A stretch of 64,000 nt of DNA from NCBI GenBank assembly GCA_034509735.1, contig JACGWO010000006.1:1627001-1691000 (forward strand). The letters run 5' to 3'. Of this stretch, positions 45,246-58,203 are shown one piece after another. The position numbers and the translations under genes were made by a program. Origin of the DNA: Sesamum alatum (lineage: Eukaryota > Streptophyta > Magnoliopsida > Lamiales > Pedaliaceae). The notes below the pieces were generated by a model, which was given only the letters and a program-made list of their open reading frames with translations, was not told the DNA's origin and ran no database searches. Position 1 is the first letter of the stretch. Each line of letters begins with the position of its first letter.

Positions 45246-47154
45246 TAAATATAATTTTCTTTTTAATTTTCAAATATTTTCCTCTTAAATCTTAGTTCTA
45301 TTTAATTTCTTAGGTAAAATGCAAAATATACATAAAAAAAAATAGGAAAAGACTTAAGAGGATTTAGATAGGGTACATATGAAAGCTGGTGTATGTATTT
45401 TTGTAAATTTTTATTTTTGTAGGACATATTTTTGTTGAAGAAGAAAAATGGAAATTATTAAATCTATATTTCAGCTGAATTTCTTTTATTTTTATGAATT
45501 TTATTTGCATCTACTAAAATAAATAATTTTGATTTTCCCTATATGTATTTTAAGATTTTATTTTTCTACAATATAAGGAATAAGCATTACTCTTATTGGT
45601 TCATAGGAAGGACAATTATTCCAAAAAGAATATATATTACTGAGTTATCGTGGCATCCAATATTTATGTACATATAATCATATAGATACTACACATATTT
45701 TAAAAATAAAAATTAATATACCATTAAAAGTGGAGCAACTAATGACGAATGTGAGTAAAAGTAGATAATAACAATGACAGAATATTGAGGGTTAAAAACG
45801 ATGGGTATTATTTAATTTTTTTTATATATTAGTATAAATATATCCAAATTGTTTGAATAATTTTTTGAGAATAAATTCGATTTATGAGCCATACATGCTG
45901 CATTATGGCGGAATTTATATATCCTGACGTAGTTGATAGAGACGTTACTCGAAGCATCTCAATCTCACTAGTTTCCCTCAATTCATAATGTTTATTTTTA
46001 TATTAAAAAACTAAAGTATAAACAAGAAGAACCAACTATTTCAATATTATATAATTATTTAAAAAGACGGATAGGGGAGAACTGATTCGGGGGGAACAAT
46101 TTATGTTGAATTTTTCTACATCCTAGTATTGAGAATTTAGAGGGAGCTTATTGATTTGGGTTGGGGATTGAGATCGTCTCGGTGATAGTTTGCATTGCAG
46201 ATATTTTGGAATTTTGAGAAAAAAGAAGAGATCGTTAGGATCTCTGAATGGTCCTCAATAAAAACTTTTCGATGTTAAATCAGTTCAAGTGAGATTGAAA
46301 GGTAAGTGAAGAATAATGGGGTGGAAGTAATAATGAAGTATTATAGTCCAAACTAGCGGTGGTCCGATGGAGTATTTGTAGAGCCAAATGTTTGATTTGT
46401 TTGGGTCCAAATCCGTGATCTCAATCAATGGTCCTTGTCTCGGGTCATTGGGTCAAGTCAGGCGGGGTCGGATGTGATCCAACCTGGGTTAAAAACATGT
46501 GGATCCTTATTCTATAAAGATATTTTTGCCTTTATTTGGTCCTTTTAGTATAATGGTTGGTATATTGCCCATTACTTGTAAGTTTTCTTCAAACCGTCTG
46601 ATTTATTCAAACATTATAAAATCTTATTTTCAATATAGGATTTAGCATCTTATAAAATGTATGGACCTATAAGATGTTTGAAATAAGTCAAAGAGAGTCG
46701 TAATTAATTAAATGACATTATAAAAATTAAGAAAAATCAAAACAAAAACCTAGTCCAACAATGAGCAAAGGATTATGATGTTACAATACATTGTTGAAAT
46801 TTGAAGGTGAGGAAGACAAAAAAGGGGGCAGAAGGTATCTTACATACATACATACATTGTGAGAGGTAACAAAATTGATGGCTCAACTTCCTTTGACCAT
46901 AGACTGCCAGAATGTCTATTTAGGAATCATTTGCATGTTAGGAAAATTTTAAAAAAAAAAAAAGGAAAAAAAAAAAGGTATAAAGGTGAGGGGGTGTACA
47001 TCTGTGAATGTGATGGTCTCACATGGTCCTAAAATGAGACCATGGAAATGGAATCTCACATGGCCTTTTGATTTTTTTTGCCTTCCTTGATTGCAACTAG
47101 TGATCATCTATTCTTTACTCCACAAACACACATACATATATACATATGTACAGG
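45246..47154. other. Spacer downstream of the U-box gene
   Basis: The first few hundred bases are probably 3' UTR. A GC-richer patch at about 46080-46510 looks like an old LTR fragment (tccgtgatctcaatcaatgg resembles text near 35640). Poly-A-rich text at 46950-46977. No gene supported. Confidence 0.35.
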
Positions 47155-47475
47155 TGAGTTCGATTAGGTTGAAATTTGATATAATTATAAATATCTTTTA
47201 TTATTTGTGAAAATTACCAATATTTTATTTATTTTAATGTTCGTCTAACAATTAGTCCATTCTATTAGTATCCATTAGTTTTTTTTTTTGTTTTTTTTTT
47301 TATAAATTTCCATTTTTTTTAAAAAATAGAAAAATTAGAAAGTGGATAGTTTCAAGCCTCCACCCAATAATTACATAATTCCATCAAACACCAGGGAGGA
47401 AATTGATAACTTTCTAAACAACGAGAGATATTTATAATTTTACCAAACCTCGTAAAAAACTCATTGTAATTTACC
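47155..47475. mobile_element. Decayed family A MITE, copy 7
   Basis: Left arm ggttgaaatttgatataattataaatatc and right arm ataattttaccaaacctcg then ttgtaatttaccc keep the family order, but the middle is shortened. Confidence 0.55.
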
Positions 47476-47970
47476 CTAGTTGCGCTTGAAAATAATGTCA
47501 ATCTTGAAGTTGTAAAAAGGGGAACAATGAGAACTCCAATCAGGTGTCTTAGTCCTTTATCTACATATCACAAATGTGGAATGTTGGATGGGCCTTTACT
47601 ATAACCTTCAATATTTAAATCAGTACGGGCGTTCAGATAAGAACATGTAAATTTACACATGCACAATATTTATTTTTGTTTTTGGCCCATCTCCAAGATG
47701 GGCCGAAACAAAGGCAATGTTTGGCATAGTTTCATGACACTTTATCTAGGTGTTTCTCCGCATTTTGGCCCAATCCCATATATACTTACAATAATATATT
47801 ATATAATTCAATCCACCTATCAAAAAAATATTAAATATATATATTTATTTATAAAAATATATAAAAGAGATATGATTTGACAATTATCAGTGTTTCTTAT
47901 CTTTCAATATACAACACAAAAGATACAACATATTTTTTTACACTATTTAAAATTATCTAAAAAACAAACC

Positions 47971-48325
47971 CAAACTGATGGGGGTGAAAATTGGGAAGCA
48001 TTTGATCAAAGCACAATCACACGTCACAAGCCAAGAAGTTAAGAATTCCTCTTAACAATAGTATTCCAAAAGTAGCAAGTGAAGTTTTACAATGTTCTAA
48101 ACGTTCTATTTATAGTAAATATGGAGGGGCGCAAAGACAGATTTATCCTCCAACCGCCTATTATCTAATGGTTACAATTTAATCACTAGGGGCATCTTAG
48201 TAATTTACATCACCCCACTAACTCACAAGGAAAATAACTACCTAATGCCAATCCGGTAATTACAAGTATGTTTAGGAGTGTTTCGATAATTTGGTAAATG
48301 GGCTTATTTTGACACCATCACAAAC
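47971..48325. mobile_element. Solo LTR with perfect 5-bp target duplication
   Basis: The LTR (47976-48320, 345 bp) begins TGATGGGGGTG and ends CACCATCA. CAAAC flanks both ends. No internal retroelement sequence remains, so it arose by recombination between two LTRs. Confidence 0.85.
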
Positions 48326-49391
48326 ATACACCCTATATTTAACAAATACTTTTTTATCTTTATTTCTCTCTTTATATTTCCACAAAATAAAATAAAATTC
48401 TCTAAAAATAAAAACAAATATTATGATGACTTATTGCAGACCTCGGTTTTGACTGCTAAGTTATCCCCGCGCGTCATGATGCATTATGAATCCTACGGTC
48501 CAAATCATTTGTAGCAGCACTCGGGTCGACCCCACCTAACTGAGAGTACGCGGATCGGATCTTTCTCTTATTCTTTCAGTTTTCTCTTTTGGGCTGTATG
48601 TCTCCATTACCAATTGAAACATTTACGTTCTAACTTAGGCCCATTGGCCCATATATCTCACATTGGGCTTCGTTCTATTTTACAAATTCTTCACAATATC
48701 GAATTTTATGTTTATATTTAAGTTAATATAAACTTGTTTTTAGATAATATAAATAAAAATATCGTATTTATTATTATCTAAAATTCAAATAAGCAATATA
48801 TTAACTCAATGTCAATATACGGTGAATTTTTTTGAAATAATATTGAATATATAATTAAATAAATAAAAATATTTAAAAGTGAATATATATAAAGAAAAAG
48901 CTCGCGAGCTAATTCACAAGCTCAGGAATAAAAACCATAGAGCTCGAGCTCGAGCTCGATCAAATTGAGCTCGAGTCAAACTTGAAATCAAGCAAATTGC
49001 GAGCTTGCGAGTTGGGTCGACTGCTTGTACCCTTAGACTTAATAGTTCTTGCATCTACCAAGATTATCAACGAAATTCACGATACTCAACACACACATAT
49101 TACCTAAATATAGTTTCACTGCATAAATATATGTTAAAGATATAATTCGAGCCGGTACAATAAAATTAATTAGGAGGAGATCAATTCTTTGAAATTAAAG
49201 CCACGGTTTGAACTTGTTACTGTTTTCATGGATACTGTGTTTTAGTGTAATATTAGGATTATGACGCCATTAATATGTAAGATACGTCTCAAATCTCCAG
49301 AAATAGGACTTGCAAGACAAAATACCATCAGAACCACGTTGAGAAAGTCCTGATAATAGCTCTTCAATATTTAAATTTGATAGGTCGTAAG
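48326..49391. other. Spacer with gagctcgagctcg palindrome
   Basis: Text at 48940-48958 (agctcgagctcgagct) is a perfect palindrome flanked by more gctcg/cgagc words. It is probably the end of an old DNA transposon. No gene supported. Confidence 0.35.
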
Positions 49392-49821
49392 TAGAGATGA
49401 CAATATGGGTTGGGTTTAAAAAATTTTAAAATTGGTCCAATATGGGTTGCATTTAACAAATTACTATATTATGAGTTTTGTTATGGATCCTCAATGAGTT
49501 TATTATGTTTAACTTTTTTATTTAGCCAATCAAATATTAATTTTGATAATATCATGGCATTGATGAAAAATGTTATTATAAATAAGAGTTCAATATGAGT
49601 GGTGTGTTTACTTAAGTCCAACTAGATCATGTGTCCTATATGATCTTTGATGAGTTCTAAGAGGATCTCATCGTATTTATTTATGATTAATCAATCAATT
49701 ATTATTTTTTTTTACTTTTAATATTGACAAAGAATATTATGTTTCAATAATATTATGCAATTGAATAAAGATACTATTATGCTTGTGACTATACAATTAT
49801 TTTCAATAATTGTCTTTTAAA

Positions 49822-50619
49822 ACTATTGATGTATATAGGGGTCCAACAACACCGCGAAAATCAAAGGATTTTCACGAAAAAAATTCCAAGATTGAGGGGG
49901 GACTAATCTGCAAAGTGGGGTTAGCAATCCGATACTTAAGTCAATAATGTTCTTACTGAATAAAATAAATGAAAAACTTGAATCTAAGTGAGAATAATGA
50001 TAAAGTGCAACAGTGAAGTGATGAAATTCATATATAATTAGCTCAAAGTAGCTTAAAAGTAGAGTGAAAGTGAGTGAGAGTGTAATTGTAAGATGGAGAG
50101 ATGTTAGTTGACAAATGATTGCACAAATAGTCATTTTATAGACGATCGTGGAGTCGGATTCGAAGGGCAATTGCAGAGTGTCGTATGCCGTTGGAAAGCT
50201 ACATGAGTTGGCTATTTTATGGAAAAAAACCTTTTGAGATTTGGATCAACGTTGAAAGAGATATGACTGTGTTACCAAATCTTCCCAGGTTTGCCTATAT
50301 TTTCGGGAATCTGTTACTTGTTGATTAAAAATCGGATTATAGCCAGACTTTAGGAGTTTGTTGGAAATATTTTAATATGACATGTCCCTACGTGTCATCG
50401 ACCTGTGCGGCGTAAATCCTTGTTGTACGCTGACTAGGCTTGCTGAAATGAACATTTTTCTCGGGCCTGCTAGGTTAGTAAAGATAATTTATATAGCCCT
50501 ATTGGCTGAAGGCCTTATTCCTTGGACCAGCTGGGTTTTACCTGCCAGACTACTCGACTGGGGATTCACTTACTTGCTCTTGGACTTTTAAAAAAAATAA
50601 TTGAAGGGGCATCAACTAT
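49822..50619 (-). mobile_element. Solo LTR with perfect 5-bp target duplication
   Basis: The LTR (49827-50614, 788 bp) starts TGATGTATATAGGGG and ends AAGGGGCATCA on the plus strand. ACTAT flanks both ends (49822-49826, 50615-50619). It is homologous in inverse orientation to 25451-26235. The two 80-115-residue frames in the copies share an LSI.LLTPLCRL-like string only because the LTRs are homologous. Confidence 0.9.
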
Positions 50620-50878
50620 ATAAATATAATATTTTTTTTAATATATTTTCACGTGGCTTAAAAAAGAACATGACATACTTCTAATTTCATGTAACTAGTA
50701 AATTATTGTTTCTTAGGGTCCATTTTTTAAAATTAACTGGAATTGAGAATGCTAAAAATTCATAATTATATTTGATACCGTAACGGAACATGTAACTTGC
50801 TCAAATTAGTAAACAAGATTTGAAATCAGTTCAAAATTTTATCACAAAAAGGAATATTTTACTGTATTGAACTCATAC

Positions 50879-51643
50879 TGATGTAGTGGGAATTCGAATA
50901 AACTCGAGTAAACAGTTAAAAGGTTCCTCGGCTCTTTCGTAGTCTATTTTCTCTTTAAAATCCTCCCATTTGAGAGACTAGCCGTGGGATTTTTATAGGG
51001 ATCACAAAGACTTCAAATCATGTCTTAAGGGGGGATGTATGGGGACCTTTCCTTAATCTTGTGCGATATCCTCGTGGATCTTCCAAGATACCCTCGTAGA
51101 TTTACAATGCATAGCCTCGTCGATCTCTCCCGTGGGATATGCGTGCGGACGTCTCCAAATAACTGTATTCCTTCCCCGTACGATGTTTTTGGGCCCCAGA
51201 GTGTGTCCTCATGGATCTTTTTGCCAGGCGGCCTCGTATATTTTGAGAGCTTCGTATACTCCTAGAACCTCGTATTTTTTTCTTGTACCTTAGCAGAAGA
51301 CTACTTTTGAGGAACCTGCCTCGTGCATATTCTTGACGACCTTGTATTCATGCGACCTCACGTCCTGGCAGAGGACCACTTTTGAGGAACCGGGTTCACG
51401 CTTTTTGACAGCCTCGTATCCTCCGCACGGCTTCCTTGTATCTTTAGCCGAAGCCTCGTTCATATGCCTTGTCCATGCGCCTCGTAGAAGGTTCCCCTCA
51501 AAGAACCCCCCTTATTTCATCAACTGGCTTCGTGTTTATCTCCAACAGCGGGCTTCGTAGGATTTTGGGTCGGTGCCTGGTGTCGTAGTCTTTTCCTGGT
51601 GATCCTTTCCCGAGAGGCCTCTAATTTTATATCCCCCGTATCA
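50879..51643 (-). repeat. 3' LTR (element orientation) of the gypsy element
   Basis: 765 bp. On the plus strand it runs from TGATGTAGTGGG to CCCCCGTATCA. It contains many cctcgta words. Confidence 0.95.
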
Positions 51644-51660
51644 ACTGTCCCCCCTCCCCC
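51644..51660 (-). other. Polypurine tract of the gypsy element
   Basis: The minus strand reads GGGGGAGGGGGGACAGT immediately before the LTR start TGATACGGGG. This is the expected plus-strand primer site. Confidence 0.85.
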
Positions 51661-52110
51661 TTTTTGCGCCGCCAGATTTTTTTGGCGGGACAAAAGCTAA
51701 GTAGTGTGGTGATTTTTTAAATTTGAATCTTTATCTCTTTCTTCCTTTTCGGCGGTAGGAGAGAGAATTACTCCTTTATCTCAATCATAATTACCTTCCA
51801 AGGCTAGCCACCCACTAGCCTTTCCATGCGTCACCTTTTGCACTTCCCAACCTCTTCTAGAGATGCGTCCTCGCCTTCCACGCGTCCTTTCATAAATTCC
51901 TTCACTTCCTCCTTTCTTTAAATATTTACCTTTTTCTTCTTTCTCATTCTCCATCTGCCATCTTCTTCCCCATTTTTACAGCCCGTTTGAGTGTTCATCT
52001 TCTTTGAAGTAACTTTCTCTAGTTTTTTAGTTGAGGTATTTTTTCTTTCTGTGTATAGTGTATATGTGTGTGCGTGAGTTTCTTTTCCTCTAGCTTTGCT
52101 AGGGTTATGT

Positions 52111-54107
52111 ATGGATAGTGTTACCACAAGTGATTGGACTTCTTCCGCTTCGTCAGCCTCTCCTTCACCTCCCCCCACTTCCCGTCAGCTTTCCCAAAAA
52201 ATCCGGGGAAAAATGCCCCGCAGGTCTAAGGCGTCTTCCTCTGGGGAAGAGACCCTCCCTAGCCCTACTGAGATATCTCGAGAGGCTTTGGCCGTGATTT
52301 CCAACATCCCTTCTTCCATGTCCGAAAAGGCCCTGAAAAAACTAATCGAGCAGATCGCTCTTCCGGTGGATTTTGAGTGGATCCTTCCCTCTCCTACCCA
52401 ATGTGCCAACGATCCTCCTCCGGGTTGTTTGACAGTATATGCCTCTAAGCTAAATTTGGGGCTCCGTTTCCCGCTTCCTAACCTTTTGGTCCAAGTTTTT
52501 ACCATACTTGGAATTCCCCATAGTCAGTTGCTTCCTAACTCTTATAGATTAACTGTGGGTTTTCTGCTGTGCTCCTGTCTGTATCACTTTGAGGCGTCCG
52601 TCGAAAACTTTCTAGGAGTCTTTGCCCCGAAATTGACCACAAGATAGTGTTTCTTCTACTTATCTCCTCGCCCTGGTCTGGCCTTTATCCGAGAAAAACC
52701 CTCGTCTCACGGGGTTTGGAAGGCCCTTTTTTTTCTATATCAGAAGAGACGCTTGGAACATCCCTTTGACCTGGAGTTCTTCTTTGAGACCTCTGCCCTC
52801 TTTGGACTTGGTCGGGATAAAGAAAAACATGATTGATTCAGGGCTAATAGCCCACAGTTTTAATGCTAAAGCCATTATGGGAGGAAGAACTGCTTATCTT
52901 AGCCGGATTACACCCGGTTCCTGATCTTTACGAGGGTCCTTTGGACCCCGTCACTCGGTTTCATAAGTACTTTTCTTCACTCTTGTTGTTCTTCATTTTT
53001 TGGTTAATCGTTTGATTTGTTTTGTTCTTGCAGAAACCATGATGAACCGCGCAGCTGTCCGAAAATTCATACCTGATGATGTTCCCACCATCCCTCCGAG
53101 CCTTGGGGCTCGTTCAACTTCAGCCACGCCTTCGGATCCTCCTTCTTCGAGTGTTCCTCGTTCTGTCACTCCCCCACGGCCTCAGTCTTATTCTGCAGCT
53201 TTTCCCCATGGCACTCCGGTGATCGAAGTAGTGACGTCCCCTGAAGAGTGTACTCCCTTTTTCACTCCTCAGCCAATCCCTCTGTCTTCTCCTGTCCCTC
53301 CTTCTGTCGATGCTACCTCATCTCAGAAGAGGCCCAGGCCCCTCGAAGATCCTTCCATCTGCCCCTCTCCACCCCACACGGCTTCAGGCTCGTTGACTTT
53401 TTCTGCACCAGTTCTGACTCCTCGTCTAGATCCGAAGGCTGGGGTCTTCAATCCGCACAGTCAATTGTTCTGATGTCGAGACTTTATCTTCTCGTTCGAT
53501 GGCTGGCTTGTGCCATTTTCTCTTGGCCCAGAGTTCTACGGTAATGTTCTTTTATTTCCCTTCATTTTGCATTTGTTTGCTAAAGCGTTTCTCTTTTTTC
53601 ACAAACCCTGCCATCATTACTACTGTCATGGAGAAGCACGAGGGGTTGCAGAAGGAGTTAGAAACCGTACGAAGGGAGCTTGAGGAAGCCTGTGACTTAC
53701 TTGCCGTTAGCCAGCGTCGTTTGGACAACGAGAAGGGTCGGTCGGGCGAGCGAGAAGGCAAACTTAGAGCTGAGGTCGAGCTTCTTCGAGCGCAAGTTGT
53801 AGAGAAAGAAAGTCAACTGGCCGTCCTCACTATGGAGAATGAGGCGATGAAGACTTCGACGGTGCAGACGTATACCAGGGGAAGAGAGGAGGGGATGTCT
53901 TCCGGCATTGCTTTGTATAAGAATTCACAGGATTATGCCGACGATGTGTGTAGTCATGGGTCGTCGTTTTACATGGACGACTTTTCGACCTGTTTGGAAC
54001 AATTTAAGAATCTGGGGAATCTTCCCCCTGACTATGACTTCAGTTTTCTGAATATTCGGGCGGACGGTTTCGGTCGTACCGGAGGAGAGGGTCCATCTGG
54101 CGGGTAG
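52111..54107 (+). pseudogene. Antisense gene of the Tat-lineage element (gypsy-type aORF)
   Basis: On the strand opposite gag-pol, between the integrase end and the 3' LTR, lies a multi-part coding region. Part 1 (52111-52833) opens MDSVTTSDWTSS, has a Ser/Pro-rich start, then a conserved globular block (ALKKLIEQIALPVDFEW; LGIPHSQLLPNSYRLTVGF). A TAG at 52645-52647 interrupts it in frame, after which similarity continues (FYLSPRPGLAF). Part 2 (about 53036-53473) follows an intron acceptor ttcttgcag and is Pro/Ser-rich. Part 3 (about 53620-54107) is a coiled coil (KELETVRRELEEACDLLAV) and an acidic C-terminal block (YDFSFLNIRADG). It resembles the putative gypsy-type transposon domain found in many plant genomes. 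Function unknown. Exon joins in the second half are not certain. Confidence 0.75.
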
Positions 54108-54275
54108 CTTTTTGTAGCTGTTGTTGTTTTGGAGGGATGTGTTAGCTCATTTCGTTTTCTTTCTCCTCGTATTTTTGTCATGGCTAGGCCATTTTTTATG
54201 TCATCCCTGTGTTACTTTTGCAGTAGTGCTTTTGATTTTGTTGGTAGTAAGTCTCTTAATATGTTCTAAAAAGAC

Positions 54276-54540
54276 TTTTGGGTGAAAAAGAGCAAGCGTT
54301 TTTCTTGTCGCAACATACCTTTACTTGCTTAATGTTGACATGGCGACGAGAGACTCCCTTTTCTTTTGGGTGAAAAAGAACAAGCGTTTTCCTTGTCGCA
54401 AAATACTTTTACTTGCATAATGTTGACATGGTGACGGGAGGCTCTCTTTTCTTTTGGGTGAAAAAGAACAAGCGTTTTCCTTGTCGCAAAATACTTTTAC
54501 TTGCGTAACGTTGTTATAGCGACGGGAGACTCTCTTTTCT
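54276..54540. repeat. Three tandem 88-bp repeats inside the gypsy element
   Basis: Units start at 54276, 54364 and 54452, each beginning ttttgggtgaaaaag and ending gactc/cttttc. They lie between the antisense gene and the integrase end, the region known in Tat elements to breed tandem repeats and satellites. Confidence 0.9.
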
Positions 54541-54768
54541 TTCAAAATGGACTAGTGCCTTACATTTGTAAGAATTTCTTCATTTTCGTGATGGCGATAT
54601 GGCGGGGGATTTTCAAACAATAAGTAGTTTCCTTATCATATGCTGCCAACACTTTTTGACATGATGAGGGGTGATTCCTTAGAAAGAAAACACATATTCT
54701 TCATGCTACTCCTGCAATGGCGATGTGGTCGAATGAGAGGTTTTATTTATCTTGGGGAGCCTTATTCC

Positions 54769-57700
54769 CTAACAGTAAAACTTTTGCAAGTTACAGATGC
54801 TCCATGTTCGCGGGACGTCTTCTCCTTCCAGTGTGGCTATCTTGTAGGTGCCTTCTCTTTGAATCGCTCTTATCACATATGGTCCCTCCCATTTTGGATC
54901 TAATTTCCCAACGGGCCGTCGAACTTCAACTTTTCTCAAAACCAGGTCTCCTACCTGTAGGGCTCTTTCCCTAACCGTGGAATTGTATATTCGCAGAATT
55001 CGACGTTTGTAATTTTCCATGCGTATGTGAGTCGCGGTTCTTCCTTCTTCAATAAGGTCCAATTCGAGACACCGGGCCTCCTCGTTTGGCGTTTCTTTGT
55101 ACTGAACTATTCGTGCCGTAGGTTCAGTGACTTCTGCTGGAATGAGTGCCTCGGATCCGTGTACTAAAAAGAATGGAGTTTCTCTAATGCTCGATCGTGG
55201 GGTGGTGCGATAGGCCCATAATATTCCTGGAATCTTCTCTACCCAGCCCGTTTTGGACTTTCCCAACTTAATTTTTATATTCTGCATTAGGATCCGATTG
55301 CTGACCTCAGTTTGTCCGTTAGCTTTCAGATTTCCTACCGACGTAAAAACTTATTTGATTTTTCATTGTTCGCACCATTTACGAAATTTTTTCCCTTGGA
55401 ATTGTGTTCCGTTATTTGAGGTAATTTTTCGCGGGACCCCGAATCGACATACAATATTTGTCCATGCGAATTTTATCATGCTGTGTTCGTCAATCTTGGC
55501 GAGGGGTTCTGCCTCTATCCATTTAGTGAAGTGGTCTACGACCACTACCAAAAATCGTTTTTACCCTCGGGCTGAGGGGAAAGGACCTACCAAGTGTATC
55601 CCCCAATGGTTAAATGGCCATGCTAGGTTTGTGTATTCCATTTTTACCCCTGGAGTGTGGTACAAATTGCTATGGATCTGGCAATGCGAACACCTTTTTA
55701 CCAGTTGCATGCTGTCTCTCTGAATGGTTGGCCAGAAGTATCCATTTCTCATTATCTTCATGGCTAGGCTTCTGCCCCGGAGTGATTTCCGCAACTCCCC
55801 TCATGAATTTCTTTCATTACACTCACTGCTTCCTCTTGGTTTAGGCATCGTAATGCAGGCAATGTTAACGATTTCTTGAAAAGGTAGCCACTATCCAAGA
55901 AAAACCTTCCCGCTAACTTTTTCACTCGTTTGGCCTCGTTCGTATCTGTGGGCAATTCTCCTCGTTCGAGATAGGCTCGTATGTCATCAATCCATGACAT
56001 TCGGTCGACTTCTCGGATCGGGTTGACGATGCATGGTCGTCCTTCGGGTTTAACTCTGATCAAGGTGATTTGGGCCGATTCGACCCCTTCCATACCGCTC
56101 CCCATTCGAGCCAAGCTATCCGCTCGGCTATTCTCTGTACGAGGGATCTGGCTGATCAGGCAGGAGTCGAATTGCGCCATCTCTTGTTGTACTTTCCTTT
56201 GTAGCCTCCTCATCTTTTCATCTCTCGTCTCAAACCGCCCATAGGTCTGTTCGACCACCAACTGTGAATCGCAAAAAATACGTATCTTTTGCGCCTCGAC
56301 TCCTCGTGCCAGCTTCATTCCCATGAAGGTCGTTTCGTACTCGGCTTCATTGTTCGACAGAGGTACTTCGAATTTCAGCGCAAACAACAACTCTTCCCCC
56401 TTCGGACCTATGAGAATTACGCCTCCTCCCGCATGTTTTTCTGAGGCTGAGCCGTCCACGTATGCTACCCATTATTTCACTTCTTCTGGTGTGTTGAATG
56501 GGGTTTCTACGAGGAAATCCGCCAGGGCCTGAGCCTTTATAGCAGTACGAGGTTTATATTCCAGGTCGTATTCATTTAGCTCGTACGACCACTTCACCAT
56601 TCGACTCCCCGAATTTCTTTGCAGTACTTGTCTCAAGGGTTGATCCGTAAGTACCATGACAGGGTGGGCTAGGAAGTAGGGTCGTAATTTTCGAGCGGCT
56701 TGTACCAGTGCTAGTATCATTTTTTCCATCGGGTCGTAACGTACCTCGGCTTTTTGCAGTATATGACTGACGTAATATACGGGGTAATGCATTCCTTCTT
56801 TGTTTTTGGTGAGCACCGCGCTGGTGGCTTCGTTGGATAGAGTGAGGTAGACCCACAACCTTTCACCTTCTTCTGGTTTCCTTAATAGAGGAGGTGCAGT
56901 CAGATAATCCTTAAAGGCCTGGCTACACTCCTCGGTCCATTGAAAATCTTTGGTATGTCGTAGCACCCTGAAGAACGGTAATCCCCCATCTACGACCCTT
57001 GAAATAAATCTATTGAGGGCGGCTATTTTTTCAGTTAACTGTTGCACTTCTTTGATGTTTCAAGGCTCTCTCATTTGTTGGATGGACGTCATCTTGTCGG
57101 GGTTAGCCTCAATGCCACGTTGGGTGACAAGGTATCCCAAAAACTTTCCTCCTTCGACCCCGAACACGCATTTCTTGGGGTTAAGCTTTATCCCATAACT
57201 TTGTAGTTGCAAGAAGCATTCTTCCAAATATGCCAAATGTCGTTCCTTTCGCGTACTTTTGACTAGCATATCGTCCACGTATACTTCCATTCCTTCCAAT
57301 TTGTCTCTCAAAAACTTTGTTTACCATCCTCTGATATGTGGCCCCTGCATTCTTTAGCCCAAATAGCATCACATTATAACAATACAACCCATGGTCTGTG
57401 ATGAAGCTGGTCTTTTCCTGGTCTTCTTTTGCCAGCCTTATTTGATTGTATCCTTGATATGCATCGAGCATGCTCAACCTTTCACATCCCGAGGTAGCAT
57501 CTACTAGTTGGTCTGTGCGGGGTAATGGGTAAGAATCCTTCGGGCAAGCTTTGTTAAGGTCGGTGAAGTCCACACACATTCTCTAGCTATTATCCTTCTT
57601 GGGAACGAGTACCACATTCGCAATCCAATCGGGGTAGAATACTTCTCGTATGTGCCCTGCTTGTAGCAGTCTTTGTACCTCATCTTGTATGGCCTTACTT

Positions 57701-58203
57701 CTTTCTATCCCGAAATTCCTTTTTTTCTGCTTCACTGGGGTTGCCTCCTTGTTCACATTCAACTAGTGTACGATGAATTTCTCACTGATGCTCCACGATC
57801 CTCCTTGACCCCATTCGAAAACTTTCTAGTGAGCTCGCAGAAAACTTGATAGTCGTTTGATTTTTTCCGGGGACAAAGTCGTTCCTATCCGAACTTGTTT
57901 TGAAGGCACTCCAAATCCAACGATATTTGTTGGATTTCTTCCGTGGGGCTGGCCGGGGCGGGGATTTCTTTTGTTTCGAAGACCTTAGCGCTATTTGTTA
58001 GGCTATTGATTTTTTTTTAGGGAATGACATTGGCCTTCTTGTGCTCCTCGTTGATCGCCTTTCACTTCTCCTACTCCATAGGTAGTGAGGAAAATCATTT
58101 TAAGGCAGGAGGTGGAAATCACTGCCCATATCACATTCAAGGTAGGTCTTCCCAGGATGACATTGTAACTCGGCTGTTTAAAATCCACAACCAGGAACTT
58201 CAC
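54769..58203 (-). pseudogene. Gypsy pol: protease end, reverse transcriptase, two RNase H domains, integrase
   Basis: Read from right to left. Protease-like [11 protein letters not shown] is at 58003-58203. Reverse transcriptase is at 57060-57640, with CVDFTDLNKACPKDSYPLP, then the catalytic YVDDMLVKS. RNase H follows (56472-57047: LTLSNEATSAVLTKN, YDPMEKMILALV). A second, archaeal-type RNase H is at 55764-56459 (MDGSASEKHAGGGVIL, NNEAEYE, DSQLVVEQ). Integrase comprises the zinc-binding start GSCGNHSGAEA, CSHCQIH, core DHFTKWIEAEPL and a C-terminal part at 54769-55287. Breaks: stops at 57591-57593 (TAG), about 57058-57060 (TGA), 56460-56471 and 55558-55563 (TAA), plus a 1-nt frameshift near 57310 in a T run. 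Confidence 0.93.

Noticed and set aside
44067..45273. Several frames antisense to the U-box gene
   Set aside because: They are GC-driven shadows of a well-supported intronless CDS.
48940..48958. gagctcgagctcg palindrome as a regulatory site
   Set aside because: It is embedded in degenerate repeats of the same words, as seen at ends of old plant DNA transposons.
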